Below, piece by piece: positions 9,864 to 21,603 of a DNA stretch of 64,000 nucleotides; within the stretch, counting starts at the first letter, position 1, and every line of letters begins with the position of its first letter. The stretch lies in the NCBI GenBank assembly GCA_020736575.1, contig JAGPYM010000009.1, positions 992,001 to 1,056,000 on the forward strand. The letters run 5' to 3'. The notes below the pieces were generated by a model, which was given only the letters and a program-made list of their open reading frames with translations, made no database searches and had not been told where the DNA came from. Both the position numbers and the translations under genes were made by a program. Origin of the DNA: Thelonectria olida. Its lineage: Eukaryota > Ascomycota > Sordariomycetes > Hypocreales > Nectriaceae.

Positions 9864-12800
9864 ATGGCACAGTCGTGGAACAATTTGGCCCTCCACGGCG
9901 TCGATCCTTCCCGAAACCGCCAATCCGACCTCCTTCCCTACGACGAGACGCTCTCTTCCTCCCGACACAGCTTCGCGCGATGGCCGTCACCGCAGCCTTC
10001 TCAACCAGCTTCTCAGCCTTCGACCTCGACAGCCCATCTCCTTAACAACCAGCGACCTCTGCTGTCGCCGCCACCGCCGTCGCATCAAAATAGCAGCGGA
10101 TCGCTGAGCCAGATTATCGTCCCAGTCGGCCCGCTGAGTCCAAGGGGCCCCTTGAGCCCGCTGAGTCCTGCCAGCACCCTCCAGAGCCCCAGGAGCCCTT
10201 ACAGCCCCGGATTCCAGCCGCTTCACCGTGGACAGTTTCCCCTGTCGCCGGTGACGGCTTCAACCTCGAGTGACCCGTTTGCGACCCCGAGGACCACGAT
10301 TGTCACAGGCACAGGGACGACGGCCTCGGGATCGGCATCGTCGCCGCGCACGCGCAACAGCCATGGCAACCTTGATGCCATGCTCGAGCAGCCGTACTTT
10401 GACAGTCCACCCACCACTGGAGGCTTGCGCGCCACGGGCAATGGCACTGGCACGCCCAGAGGGGGGATGGAAGTTGAGGAGCCGGCCGAGGTGGGGGTGA
10501 GAGATGGTTGGCGGCCCGCCTGGTTGGGACACAGGGTCGTCGGCGCTTTCTTGGGAGTCTTTACCGTGCTGGCTGTGGTCGGCGAGGTGGTGAATTGGAT
10601 GATTTCGCAAAAGGATTGGGAGAGCAGCGTTCAGGGCTTGTGGACGTTTGGGCCGGTTGTTGGTGAGTCTTATTCCATTGATGGCATTCCATGTCGAATC
10701 TTTCCCATTCATGATGAAGATGATGTTCTGATTGTCCGTTGCCAGTCACCTCCATCCTGGCCATGCTCTGGGCGCGAGTCGAAGCTCAAGCGCTGCTTTA
10801 CACGCCCTGGATTATCCTCGAGGGCCGACCTGTATCTGGCGAAGAAACACGTCGAAAGCAGGCTCGCCGCACCGTTTTACTCGATTACGCTGCTATGGGC
10901 AGCTTCAAAGCCATCACCAAAGGCTTCCGCAACCGCCACCATCTTGTCGCCGCCTCTGTTTCCGCCTCGTTGATTCTGCGCGCACAAGTGGTCCTCTCCA
11001 CTGGCGTTTTCCATACAGTGGTCGAGGCGGATGGAACCAAGTACCTCAGGATTCGCATCGGGATGCTTCACGCCATGGCCGGTCTATTTTGTCTCCTTGG
11101 CGGTCTGCTTCTCCCCATGTTGTATCACGCGCCGTCGAAGCATGGGATCACTGCCCGTGATCCTACGTCACTCGCTGGTACTGCTGCGCTGCTCGCGAGC
11201 AGTCGACATTTCGTTGCGCGCTTGAACGGCACTGGTAGCGCTCCCTTGGAGGTGGTGGCTGCGAAACTCACGGGGTCGTGGTATACCACCGAGCTTCATC
11301 AGCCGGGGCGCAAGGACGGTGACGGCGAAAGATTCCAGTTGAAGCAGCTGAGCGGAGGCCTACCTGTATCAGCGGGAAACGATGGCTCCAATCAGTCTGC
11401 AGAATGGGTGGCACAATATCGCCCTTGGACGATAGGAGCCACTGCTCAAGTGGTGGGCGTCGCTGCTTGTGCCATCCTGCTTGCTGGTCTCTGGGTCATC
11501 TACGCTCTCCGAGGCAGTGGGGAGGGGCTCAAGGTTTCGGACTCTCTCTTCCTTGTTTGGACTTTTATCCCGACGCTCATCTTTACTGCCTTCATGGTCC
11601 TGTGGAACCGCATCGATATCGATAGCCGTCGACTCGCCCCCTTTTTGAAGTTGACTGTAAATAAGTACCGTTTTAAGGAATGCCTGGGGCTGACCTACAT
11701 GAACGAGTTCGGTCTCATCACTGCAGGAAAGGCCATGAACCAAAAGGATTGGGGTGTCGTTTTCAAGAAGGCCATGGCCATGCTCGGCTGGATCATGCCC
11801 ATCTTCACGGCGGGCCTGTTTGCTATCACCGAGGTTGCGCAGACGGCCAATTTACATCTTGAACCGCAGACGCAATTCGTGTCAACCACCAAGTCGCTAA
11901 AGAGCGCTCTGGACACGGATGTTGTTGAGAGAGTTCTTATTCGCGAAACACCCAGCTACCCAAGGTGGACGTACGAGGGCTGGGCCTTTCCTGAACTGGC
12001 CCTTACGGACAAAGCGAAAGAGTGGCCACTCCCTAACACAGCGCTGACGGCAAAGGTAACCGCCCTCCAGCCCGTCCTGGATTGCGAGACCATCACCTTG
12101 ACGGAAGGGGGTGGAGCCGACCTGAAGTGTTCGGCCATTGGTGGCTCCAGCTCTGAGAAGACAGCCATTTGCAGTAACGGAACATCGAACGTAGGAGTGG
12201 CCGTTTCTTCGTGTTCGGGACTGGCGAGCGACTATAATATTAACTATATCTGGGGCGACTGTAGCGATGACGGTACCATTTCGGTAATGCGATGCAACGA
12301 GTCCATATCGCAGATTGACGTGTCGACGACGTTCCACACCGAGTATCTCACGATAGATACTGACGCTATTCCTCTCGCTGATACCTCGAGCCAACGTGAC
12401 TCGGACGTGGAGGTAGACATATCGAGCACCTACGTGGCCCTGGACGAAATGTTTGCGGATAACAGCACTCTTGAGGGACTTGATGGGTTCTTCCGAACTC
12501 TTGTTCTTTCGAGGCTCGACATGCGACTGGAGCGTCTCTTGGCCATTGAGAGGCAGAACGCTGTTGGCGTGAGCATTCGACTCCAGCATGGTATTGTTGG
12601 TGCTCAGGCGCTTAACAGCGACATTGTGCGACGTTCAATCTCGTCGTCTAAGCTTCGAGCGCGTGCCGGCGATTCGCTCATCGACGCCACGGTCGACTAT
12701 TATATCTCACGCCTCACGCAGTCTCGGCTACAGACGGTCGTTCTCGCCGTCTTACTCAGCATCACTCTAATCTTTGGTGTGCTTGCTTTGCGGACGACTC

Positions 12801-13156
12801 ACCGCGGAGCGCCGTTACCCAAAGACCCTTGCAGTATTGCGGCGCAGGCTAGTCTCTTAGCAGATTCGACGCTATGGTGGCGATTGCCGCCCGGAGCGGC
12901 GTGGATGGACGACGAGGATCTCGCGCGCTGTCTACGGCGGAAGACGTTCAGGCTCGGCTGGCACAATGCGGTAGGTGGTCGGGTATACGGAATTGGCATT
13001 GTCCAGGACGAGGGCAAGTCGGAGAGACCAGCAGCGGAGCTGAGTACGTCGCGAACGAATACGAATAGTGAATTGTTGTCAGGGCGATATATCAGCATGG
13101 CGCCTGGTTTGTACTCTTACGGTGACATACCAGTTGGGGCGTATGAGAAGGAGTAA
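9864..13156 (+). CDS. DUF3433-like multi-pass membrane protein
   Basis: Two exons, 9864-10662 and 10746-13156, separated by an 83-bp GTGAGT..CAG intron in phase 1; the product is 1069 residues. The ATG at 9864 is the first in frame. Residues 1-220 are a Ser/Pro-rich, probably cytosolic, disordered N-terminus. Hydrophobic segments lie near 235, 270, 375, 500, 540, 615 and 930. The motifs LWARVEAQALLYTPWIIL and FIPTLIFTAFMVLWNRID resemble the paired blocks I associate with fungal DUF3433 proteins (an aromatic WAR..E/D..YTPW block, then a WN.ID..RLAPF block). Residues 650-920 form a large extracellular loop with several Cys and N-glycosylation sites. Molecular function of the family is unknown; a surface role is inference from topology. 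Confidence 0.75.
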
Positions 13157-13586
13157 GAGAGGAGATGGCTACATATCGGTGGGCTGATTTGAATCTTTTT
13201 GACACTGGGACATTCCCATTTTCATTTTGTTGGGCATGCATGGCGTTAGGGATATATCATGGGAGGCCAGTCTTTTGCTCGGCGTTGGCCGAATGATTCT
13301 GGGGCCATGACTGAGGTCCGTTGATGAATGGATCCGGCATGTGTACATAAATGAATAGATAACTTGTATGTAATTACTTGATAGCAATGACGAAAAAAGC
13401 ACATGGGTTTCGTGAGTATCGTGTAAGTCTAAGAATAGGTGACTATTCGTTGGTGTGAGGTTGGTTCAGAAGACAAATAGAAAAGTGGGGCGTTTACATA
13501 GTTGATGAGTCAATAACCACTCTCAAGGCTCAACGTGCCTTTGATCTTTGTTTGTCTCGCCTTTGACTGTCGTTGTCGAATCAATC
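13157..13586. other. Short spacer between the DUF3433-like gene and HIS2
   Basis: About 430 bp holding the 3' flank of the membrane-protein gene and the promoter of the histidinol-phosphatase gene, both on the plus strand. No additional gene is visible. Confidence 0.5.
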
Positions 13587-14642
13587 ATGGCTTTTACAAT
13601 GCACTCTCACTCCGGGCAATTTTGCCCGGGCCATGCAAAAGATCAGCTCGAGGATATTCTCAAGCACGCCGTGGCTGTGGGATACAAGACCATCGGGCTT
13701 ACCGAGCACATGCCTCGCTACGAGGAGCGAGACTTGTATCCCGAGGAGGTGAGTTCGTTCTTACAACTGGCAATTGCTCCAATTCTAAATCGCTCCTGAT
13801 AGCTCGACGACCCAAAGGCCTCCCTCGCCGTCCTGCCACCCCGGCACGACGCCTACCTCGCAGAGGCCCAGCGGCTGCAGCGCAAGTACGCCTCGCAAAT
13901 CCACGTGCTCGTCGGCTTCGAGGCCGAGTTCATCCGGCCGGCCTTCACGCCCCGCGTGCAAGAGCTCAGCGCGCACCCGGCCGTCGACTTCTTCATCGGC
14001 AGCGTGCACCACGTCCACGGCGTGCCCATCGACTATGAAAAGGCCATGTTCCTGCGCGCCAAAGAACTCAGCGGCGGCTCCGAGGAGCGGCTGTACGAGG
14101 ACTACTACGATTTGCAGCATGAGATGCTGAGGGCGCTGACGCCGAGGGTCGTGGGGCATTTCGATCTGATTAGGTTGTTGAGCGACGAGCCGGAGAGGGA
14201 TGTGAAGAATTGGCCGGGGGTGTGGGAGAGGGTTGTGAGGAACTTGCGGCTGGCTGCTGAGCAGGGCGGGTGGTTGGAGGTGAACAGCGCGGCGTTGCGG
14301 AAGGGGCTTGCTGAGCCTTATCCGGGGCGTATTATTGCTCAGGTTTGTCCCCCCCCCCCTTCACTTGACTATGGTTTTCATTCGGTATGATATGCTGAAC
14401 AAATGCATGTGTAGGAATGGCTCAAGATGGGTGGCAAGTTCACCTTCTCGGACGACAGCCACGGCATCGCGCAGGTGGCGACCAACTACGCGCGGCAGGT
14501 GACATATCTGGAGAGCCTGGGCGTGACGGAGGTGTGGACGTACGAGCGACGGCCGCATCCTGAGCTCCAGGGGGGCAAGAGGGCGACGATTACAGAGGTT
14601 GGGGTTCCGCTGACGGCGTTTCGGGAGCTTTTTCCGGAGTAG
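13587..14642 (+). CDS. his2: Histidinol-phosphatase (PHP family)
   Basis: Three exons (13587-13748, 13803-14342, 14415-14642) give 309 residues. The product hydrolyses histidinol phosphate to histidinol in histidine biosynthesis, probably in the cytosol. The metal-binding PHP motifs are in order: MHSHSG near the N-terminus, LTEHMPR, GFEAEF, GSVHHVHG, GHFDLI and FSDDSHG close to the C-terminus. The family resemblance to yeast His2 is clear, including the YPEE motif at the end of exon 1. The chosen ATG at 13587 adds MAFT before MHSHSG; the ATG at 13599 is an alternative. Introns of 54 and 72 bp have GT..AG borders, the second with a C11 tract just inside the donor. The gene is convergent with the histone deacetylase gene. 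Confidence 0.92.
14349..14359 (+). repeat. C11 homopolymer in his2 intron 2
   Basis: Eleven consecutive C begin six bases after the GTTTGT donor of intron 2. A long homopolymer this close to a donor is also a likely sequencing-error site, but it is outside coding sequence. Confidence 0.85.
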
Positions 14643-15286
14643 AGAGGGTTAGATAAAAGACGAGGTAGGGAACGGGCTGGAGGGACTGGACTCTGCGAGG
14701 GTAGAATTGATGGATAGATAGACAGATGGATGTTTTGCTGAGAGTTGGGAAAAGGCTGTGGGTGGTTGGACATGGGCCATGGGCGGCATGGTAGTTTTGC
14801 AAACAATGACGGGATCATCTTACGTTCCCTCGAGCTCTTCACATCTAGACTCTAGACTCTAATACACTGGGAAAATAGACCATGGGGAAAGATCTTGTCA
14901 ACGGCAAACTCGTCATTGCACATCAGTATAGACGTCCGACTTTATAGCACGTGAGCTTGGAAGTGAGGCCATTCCTAGAAAAACGGTGAACCCAGCAACT
15001 TCAATTATAAAAAGGAGATGCCCAAAACCGAGACTATGGCGCGAAACGAAATTTATCGTGCGAGAAATCAAAGAAAGGGTATCATGCAACATAGTTGACC
15101 CAGCATCCAGACAGAGAGGACCGGCATATATAATATACCCCCTAAAACGAGAACAGATGAGGCTTGGAGATGCCCACAAAAGATTGATTACAACAAGATG
15201 ACAACTCCAAAAAGACGAGATACCCTTCATTTCCTAGGCTCTTCCAGTCTAGGTCTTTCGTTCATGCAAACGAAAGACAGCGAGCC
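14643..15286. other. Convergent 3' spacer between his2 and the Hos3-type deacetylase gene
   Basis: About 640 bp shared by the 3' ends of two converging genes. It is AT-richer toward the right and carries no supported open frame. Transcript overlap is possible. Confidence 0.45.
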
Positions 15287-18200
15287 CTAATTTTGAGGGG
15301 AAGGGCCATTGACAGAGGCCCGCTCAGCTGGCTGCAGCGTTGTGGCTTCTGACTTGACATGAGAATCCGGTTGAGGAGCCTGCTCCTGTGGACGAGGCGC
15401 GAATGGGATGCCGGCAGTATAATGGAAGAGATTGTTCTTCTTCACTGGACTTGGTGTCGCGGCCGGTGTGTTAGCCGATGGCGTTGGCACGTTGGCAGGA
15501 AGCCATTTTAGGGGCTCTTGTTGGGCGAGAGCGACGGGGGCGGGGCCCTCAGGCTGGTAGGCGATGAAGACATCCGAGCCGTCACCGCCTGTTTGGATGG
15601 CGACCGAGGGAATGGAGGGAGAACTGGCAGGGAGCATGACCTGTTGAGGATCGGGTGCGCTGAATGGGTCCTGCTCTTGATATGGGGTGGAAATGCCACT
15701 GGAAGAGACAGTCGTAGGCGGCGTAGGCACGCGAGGATCAGTGGATACCGATTGCTTAGGGGAGATGTCACTTTCTTCTGAACGAGCAATCGAAGGTTCG
15801 GGAGTGACAGACGTTGGCACAACGACAATGGGCTTTTTTACTTCCTCCTGAACTGATGGAGTGGCAGAGCCAGAAGCAGGGGCCGAGGAAGCCTTCTCGA
15901 GTTCAAGTCGCTTCTTTTCTCTCGCATCCTTCTGAGATTGCGTGATGAGGTTGATACGAATCTTCTTCATGCCCGAAGTTAGCTGGTCCATGTCGTCACC
16001 AGCTTTGTCGGGTTGACTGGGCTTGTTTGGTTGCCTGGCAGGGGATTTTCCTTTTTGAGCAGTAGCAGTCGCAGGCCTTGAGCCGCTTGGTGTAATGGTT
16101 GTCTTTTTGGGAGCTCGAGTCGCTTTGGGAACAGCCTCCTTTTTGGCTGTGGCCGTGGTTGGTGTCCGAGTCTTCTTCACAGCTAGGGGTCCTCCAGAAG
16201 GAGCCCGGGTACTTGTCGATGGAGCAGGACTGGCGCTTCCCGATGCTTCAGGAACAGCGGCAACGCTGCTAACAGGACGTGATGGCGGGTCACGGGAACT
16301 GGGAACTGTAGGCGCCTCACTTAGACGTCGACTGCCTCTCCTTGCTGGATGGCTGCTGGTATCAGACGCCTGAGCCAGGTTAGATTTGAACACTCTTCTG
16401 GATGACATTAACTCGATCCTTACCTTATCCGCAGACAACGGAGCAGCTACCGTCTTTCTACGACCCTTAGTTGCCCGATCCCTACTTGGGTCAACTGGTG
16501 GCGGCAACGGTTTAGCCCTCCGTTCGCGAAGGGCCATCCGAGACGTTGGCCGGGAAGCGGGCTGAGCCGGAGGAGCGGGAGGTACACCCATAAGAAGTGA
16601 CTGACGATCTCGTCTAACCCGACTTGCCTCCGCGTTTAGATCTTCAGGTTTACAACTATCCGTCTGTCGATCGGAGGGAATGAGGAGCTTGCTGAGTTCA
16701 TGAGCAGCCACAGACCACGGGACTGGTGGGGGAGGTGGTGAAGCAGGCCTCGAGTGAGATCCGAGGTTCGACAGGCTACGCCTCACCCGAATAGGTTCCA
16801 CTACCTTAGCCGTGGAAGCATGTGTGGGTGAGAAGTAGGTCGGAGAGCTGATGCTAGCTTTTCTTACGGGAGCAGCAGGAGGAGGAGCTACGAGAGCTTC
16901 AAGTTCGTCTAGTTTCGCACTGGACCACCACGTTGGATCGTAAGTATGTCTCAAGTTGGGTGATGATTTCTCATCGAGTTCGGTTTCCTCCTGCTCAGGA
17001 ACAACTCCGATTCTCTGGCCCATCTCGTATCCAAGACTGCCAGTAGAGTGGATCATTTGATCCATGCTTTGGTCACCAGCAAGACCGCTCAAGTGACTGA
17101 AGACGCCTGAAGAGATGGCTCTGTCGCTATACCCACCTTCCATAACGCTGATGATTCGGCCTTCAACATGGAGACCCTCCTCGGCTGCGAGCTTGATGAC
17201 GTCCTGGGCGATGCGGGCATAGAACTCAGTCGGTACGTTGACTTGATGGCGCTGCATTCCAGCACTTTCCCACTCACTGGCATCAAAGCCAGCAGAAAAG
17301 AAAATTGCCGCTTTCGGGGGAAGGTTGGCAAGTTTGAGCCGCTCGGCCTGGTTCTGAAGATAGTTCCGGACCTTGTCCAGCAGGGCAGTGTACTTTGTCT
17401 CGTACAATTTCCAAAAGTCTGCTTCCGTCTTCCATGACTGAAGATGAACATTCCAGACGGTCTGACCATGCGCGTTGTCGATGCAGATGCTGGCGCTCCT
17501 AACCTTCTCTTCATCTCCTTGTTCGCACGGGTACGAGTTGATATCGTGCATACTGAAATAGCCAATCGAGGACTTCTTCCAAGCAGCAGCGTTCTTTGCG
17601 GCCATGTTGGCCCGGTTGTTGTGTTCCCAGGTGATTGCCTGCGATCCATCACCGTGATGCAAATCAAAGTCGATAATGGCAGCGTGCGTAAGTCCATGGG
17701 CAAGGACTGCGTGCATAATTCCAACATGAACATTGTTAACCCAGCAGAAACCCGAGGGATATGAGGCAGAGCAATGATGGCCTGGAGGTCTCACAGCCAC
17801 AAAGGCTCTGTGAGGGCCAGAGGTAAAGACGGTGTCAATGGCCTCGCACACGGCTCCGAGAGCGCCTTCCATGGCATCAAGCGATTCCGCGCAAAGATAG
17901 AGATCTCCTTCGTGGAATTTTGGTGGAGGACCACTGGTTTCTCTCTTCATCTCCGGCCTCTGCAGCTCTTTACCTCCCATTGCAAGTTTCGACTCGGCAG
18001 CTTCGCACATCATCTTCAGTTCCTCCATCCACTTAGTTCCATGCACATTGGTGACGGCCGGCGATAAGAGTGGCAGTTTCCGAGCCGTCTTCTGAATTCG
18101 GAAAGGAATGGTGGGGAGGTCATGAACATCGAGCTTCGGGTGAACAGGATGTGTGCCATCACAATGGCGCCCACCGAGACGCACATATGCAGTAGAAACT

Positions 18201-18805
18201 CCAACAACAGCAGCCTTGACTCGTTCTGGGCGCTCAACTATAGTGCTGAGGGCAGCCCGGGAGGTGCGAGGTCGAGAGAATCGATGTCCATAAACAGAAT
18301 CGTGAATGATTACGACGGTCTGGGGTTGGCGGGTAGCGACTGATCCATGATGCGCCTCTAATTCAGCCTTGAAGAACTCGTTGGCGATGGAGCTGGCAGT
18401 TGGACGAGGCTTCTCTGGGAGAGGTGGGGTGGTTAAAGGCGATCCCTTTGCGGTTGGCGACATGATATGCGCCGAGCTCGCCCGGCGAGTCGGGGTTGCG
18501 CCAGATCCAGCGCCATTCGACGAGCGCAGCGAATTCATCGAGGCCTTCCGGAGAAGGGTTGGTGTCGCGGACCTGGAATCTCGTCCATTGGAGGGGCTAC
18601 GCGAAGGAAGTCGAGGCGAGTGGGATGCGCGCCGGCCAGTGCTTCTAAAGGGTGTCGTTGGCTCGGAGAGATGAGACGAGCTTGGGGCGTGGCCAGGCGA
18701 CGTGGAGATTGAGAGCTTGTTGAGGGAGCGGGTCAAGTCGTCGTCGTTCAGTTTGTTTACTGATGACTGTCGCCGCAACGGCATCGTCCTCGCTGGAGAT
18801 GCCAT
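15287..18805 (-). CDS. hos3: Hos3-type histone deacetylase
   Basis: Intronless frame of 1172 residues from the ATG at 18805 (the open frame extends 9 bp upstream only to a GTG). Residues 1-150 are Ser/Arg-rich and disordered. A zinc-dependent deacetylase domain spans about 160-600: IHDSVYGHRFSRPRTS, the VRPPGHH charge-relay histidines (343-344), zinc ligands in DFDLHHGDGSQ (379-389), FSAGFDASEWE and MEGGYSDRAI. The HRFSRP and ERPERV features and the long tail fit the fungal Hos3/HosB subgroup rather than Rpd3 or Hda1. Residues 650-1172 are a proline/serine/lysine-rich tail with basic clusters, probably disordered and possibly regulatory. Expected role: removal of acetyl groups from histone lysines, or cortical and septal roles known for yeast Hos3. 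Promoter lies in the 2.8 kb spacer to the right. Confidence 0.9.
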   Translation of the reverse strand: MASPARTMPLRRQSSVNKLNDDDLTRSLNKLSISTSPGHAPSSSHLSEPTTPFRSTGRRASHSPRLPSRSPSNGRDSRSATPTLLRKASMNSLRSSNGAGSGATPTRRASSAHIMSPTAKGSPLTTPPLPEKPRPTASSIANEFFKAELEAHHGSVATRQPQTVVIIHDSVYGHRFSRPRTSRAALSTIVERPERVKAAVVGVSTAYVRLGGRHCDGTHPVHPKLDVHDLPTIPFRIQKTARKLPLLSPAVTNVHGTKWMEELKMMCEAAESKLAMGGKELQRPEMKRETSGPPPKFHEGDLYLCAESLDAMEGALGAVCEAIDTVFTSGPHRAFVAVRPPGHHCSASYPSGFCWVNNVHVGIMHAVLAHGLTHAAIIDFDLHHGDGSQAITWEHNNRANMAAKNAAAWKKSSIGYFSMHDINSYPCEQGDEEKVRSASICIDNAHGQTVWNVHLQSWKTEADFWKLYETKYTALLDKVRNYLQNQAERLKLANLPPKAAIFFSAGFDASEWESAGMQRHQVNVPTEFYARIAQDVIKLAAEEGLHVEGRIISVMEGGYSDRAISSGVFSHLSGLAGDQSMDQMIHSTGSLGYEMGQRIGVVPEQEETELDEKSSPNLRHTYDPTWWSSAKLDELEALVAPPPAAPVRKASISSPTYFSPTHASTAKVVEPIRVRRSLSNLGSHSRPASPPPPPVPWSVAAHELSKLLIPSDRQTDSCKPEDLNAEASRVRRDRQSLLMGVPPAPPAQPASRPTSRMALRERRAKPLPPPVDPSRDRATKGRRKTVAAPLSADKVRIELMSSRRVFKSNLAQASDTSSHPARRGSRRLSEAPTVPSSRDPPSRPVSSVAAVPEASGSASPAPSTSTRAPSGGPLAVKKTRTPTTATAKKEAVPKATRAPKKTTITPSGSRPATATAQKGKSPARQPNKPSQPDKAGDDMDQLTSGMKKIRINLITQSQKDAREKKRLELEKASSAPASGSATPSVQEEVKKPIVVVPTSVTPEPSIARSEESDISPKQSVSTDPRVPTPPTTVSSSGISTPYQEQDPFSAPDPQQVMLPASSPSIPSVAIQTGGDGSDVFIAYQPEGPAPVALAQQEPLKWLPANVPTPSANTPAATPSPVKKNNLFHYTAGIPFAPRPQEQAPQPDSHVKSEATTLQPAERASVNGPSPQN

Positions 18806-21603
18806 GAGCCTCACTCATGAGACAAGCAGCGGGTCCGGAGAAAATAGAGTAGTATAGCAGCTACAGCCACATGTGGCGATGGAGCTGCCTTGTTCGTTTT
18901 GGGATGCCTTTTGACCGGCTGAGCACTTGGATTGATGTGGGATATGATCGTGACGTCGTTTCGTTTCCAGAGTACGAATGCCACCACACGGATACTATCA
19001 CGCCCCTCCATCCCGTCGGCACTTGGCCCCTGATCGCGTCGCCGTGCACAGCGCGTCGTGACGTGTCATCACGTGATAAAAGTACACAAGTTGATATCCA
19101 GGGCGACGGGCCGGGGGCGTGCGGCCTGCAAGTCGGGTGACGTCGATTTTGAGTGCATCCGCTTTTGCCTGAGGACGCCTTGTCGCTTTGGGCCACAGCT
19201 GGACCACCCATCACCAACTTTAACAGGAAGGACACTGAAATTACCGTCTGATTCAGCGCCGCGCCCCAGATTCCCACCTTCCTTGCTACCATAGCCTTAG
19301 GCTTAATATTAATCAATAATCCCGTCCGCTGCCTACTTTAAATGACCCCGGCTCAATTTTGCCTCACCATCTGATGCGCCTCGGTATCGGTTGAGGAGGA
19401 GGGCAAAACGGCGAGTGACATCGGTCGATGCCTCTGGTGGGAAAATGTTCATATTTTGCCTCTGTCGAGATGATCTGCTTTGTCCTTGTCGCTTCTGATC
19501 CTTCCAGCTCCTTCTCTCGGCCGCAAGGACCCGAAAGCCAAAATTTCAAAGCTGACGAACCAACAGAAGAAGGATGGAGGAAATTAATTAAAAACCATCT
19601 CAACAGGTTCAAAGTTCGCGTCAAAGCGTCCCTAATGATTAGAAACTAGGTGAGTTCGGTTCGTCGGAGATTTACCAGAGCAGACGAGCTTCTCCACAGA
19701 TCAGAGTCAACTCGGGCACCACGTTTTTCTATTGTGCTGAAGAAAAGACCAGCCATCAATTCAATGCGGATGGGAAACAAACGGAATAATTAAATTGTGC
19801 ACATCAGCACTGACTGCCTGGCATGTTGAGGGATGCACAGACCCGACAGAGTAACAGGGGGCGCAGAGGACCACGGCACAAGTGCAAGGGTCTCTCGCCT
19901 CTCAGAATCAGGGCCAGTTGAGCTGCTCAACAGAACGGAACTCCGTCTTCTGTTGACCAGCTCCTGACTCACTGAGGGGGCCAGTCGCCTAATTATATCC
20001 TCGACTCCCAGCCCAATTGCTCCAAGACACCACCAGACTCAGGTCCAGGCCCTGCCTCGCCGTTGACCCTTGAATATGCAGAGCGGAATGTGCTACCAGC
20101 CCTGGCGGAATCGCTTGTCATCCATGGAAACTTTGATGTCCGCTCCGCAGTCATTCAGAGGCCGTTTCAACCATCCCTGGGGCATGGGCCGAGTGGTGCA
20201 TCTCTGAGCTGGCGAGCTCTGCAGCGGACAAACGAGATGGAAAGGGGCGGGGTCTTCTCTTCTCGTTGCTGGTGGCACATGGTTGTTGCCACGGCCTTTG
20301 ATGGGCCATGCCATTCTCCCCGCTCCCCAAGGCTGTCTGGACTAAGTGGAGGGCAGAGAGGGCAGCCTGAGCAGGGATGGTTAGTTGGCATCCGTAGCTA
20401 GCCTCTCCGAGAAGTCCGCGTTCCGCCCTTACGAATGAGCGAGACATCAAAGACATCCCATCTTCCCCTGGACGGCTTGGCCGCGGCCAGGTGGCTGCAC
20501 AGTTTTTCATGGCAAGTCTTCAGTGGCGCCGAGACATCGAACAGGGTTGAGAGGCGTTTCGAACATGGGACCAGCAAAAGGATTCAATGACAATTGTTTG
20601 TGCTGACGGTGAATTTTAATCGAGGACGGAAGAACTTCCTTGTCGCGTATGGGTCTCTCGGTCGCTTGAGGGGACACCCGTCGACAAGGATTCGACGCGG
20701 GCGGGCTTTGCGAAAAGGTATGGGTTTGCATCGGGGAACGGCCGCGAGGCATACCAGTATCAATTATCTGACTATCGTTTTCTGATCCAGCAAGGTCAAT
20801 CCTGCTGCGAAGTGTGAACTCGTGACTGTCTCACTACCTACCTCTTTGAGCAGAAATGGCCATGGTGGATTTCTCGGCACCGCCCATCGTGCATGCAAAT
20901 GTGGCTGGCTGCCAAGAAGGGGTGCGTTGCCGGAAGGGGGAATCAACACGCGCCCAGAAGTAGATTCGGAACCTTCAACTCTGCAGGTCGGCGCAACCGA
21001 ACTGACTGACAGTCCCCTATCAAGACATTTAATAGAATGTAATAATAAGATAGGGCGCGCTGTTGCTGACAGACAGCAGCATTGACAGTGAACGTCTCAT
21101 TTCGGGAAACGGAGTTCGGATCTGACTTGGCTCATCCCTTCATTATCCCAACTTGCTTGGCTGTTTCTCGCTCTCTCTGGGCCCCTTGGGGCGTGGATCA
21201 CCTTCAGCCGCACCATGGCACCAAACATGATTGGCCGAGAGCCGTCGACTCTGCCTTGCCTTGGGGCCACGAGCTGCGAGCTTGCCCCGGTCCTGGGGAG
21301 CGTTCTAGCGTCATGGCTGATCGGCCCTGGCTCAGAAGTCAATGGGGACCATCGGGGGCGTGAATGATGGCGCCGTTTGCCGGCGCGGCGCACAGAATCT
21401 TGGGAGCTACTGCCCATCAATCAATGCTTGGAGCTGCAGCTGCAGCTGCAGCTTTTTCACTCGTGCCGTCGCTGTTATTATCCTGGTCCCGTCCGCCTGC
21501 TCGCGAGTAGCAACCCTCTCCCTTCTTGTTCTCCCTTCCCATCTGTTCCAATCCCAAGCTGCAAGAGACAAGTCCTGTTCAAATCCGCACACTCGTCTTC
21601 ACA
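18806..21603. other. Divergent 2.8 kb spacer
   Basis: Lies between the minus-strand deacetylase gene and the plus-strand two-module surface protein gene, so it holds both promoters. A CACGTGA E-box-like site is at about 19071. All open frames are short and overlap on both strands. No RNA gene is recognised. Confidence 0.5.
21432..21453. repeat. Self-complementary AGCTGC tandem repeat upstream of the surface-protein gene
   Basis: Twenty-two bases made of 3.7 AGCTGC units. The tract equals its own reverse complement and contains several CAGCTG hexamers. It lies about 150 bp before the ATG at 21604, so it falls in the core promoter or the 5' UTR, where it could form a hairpin or act as clustered E-boxes. 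The role is inference. Confidence 0.85.
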
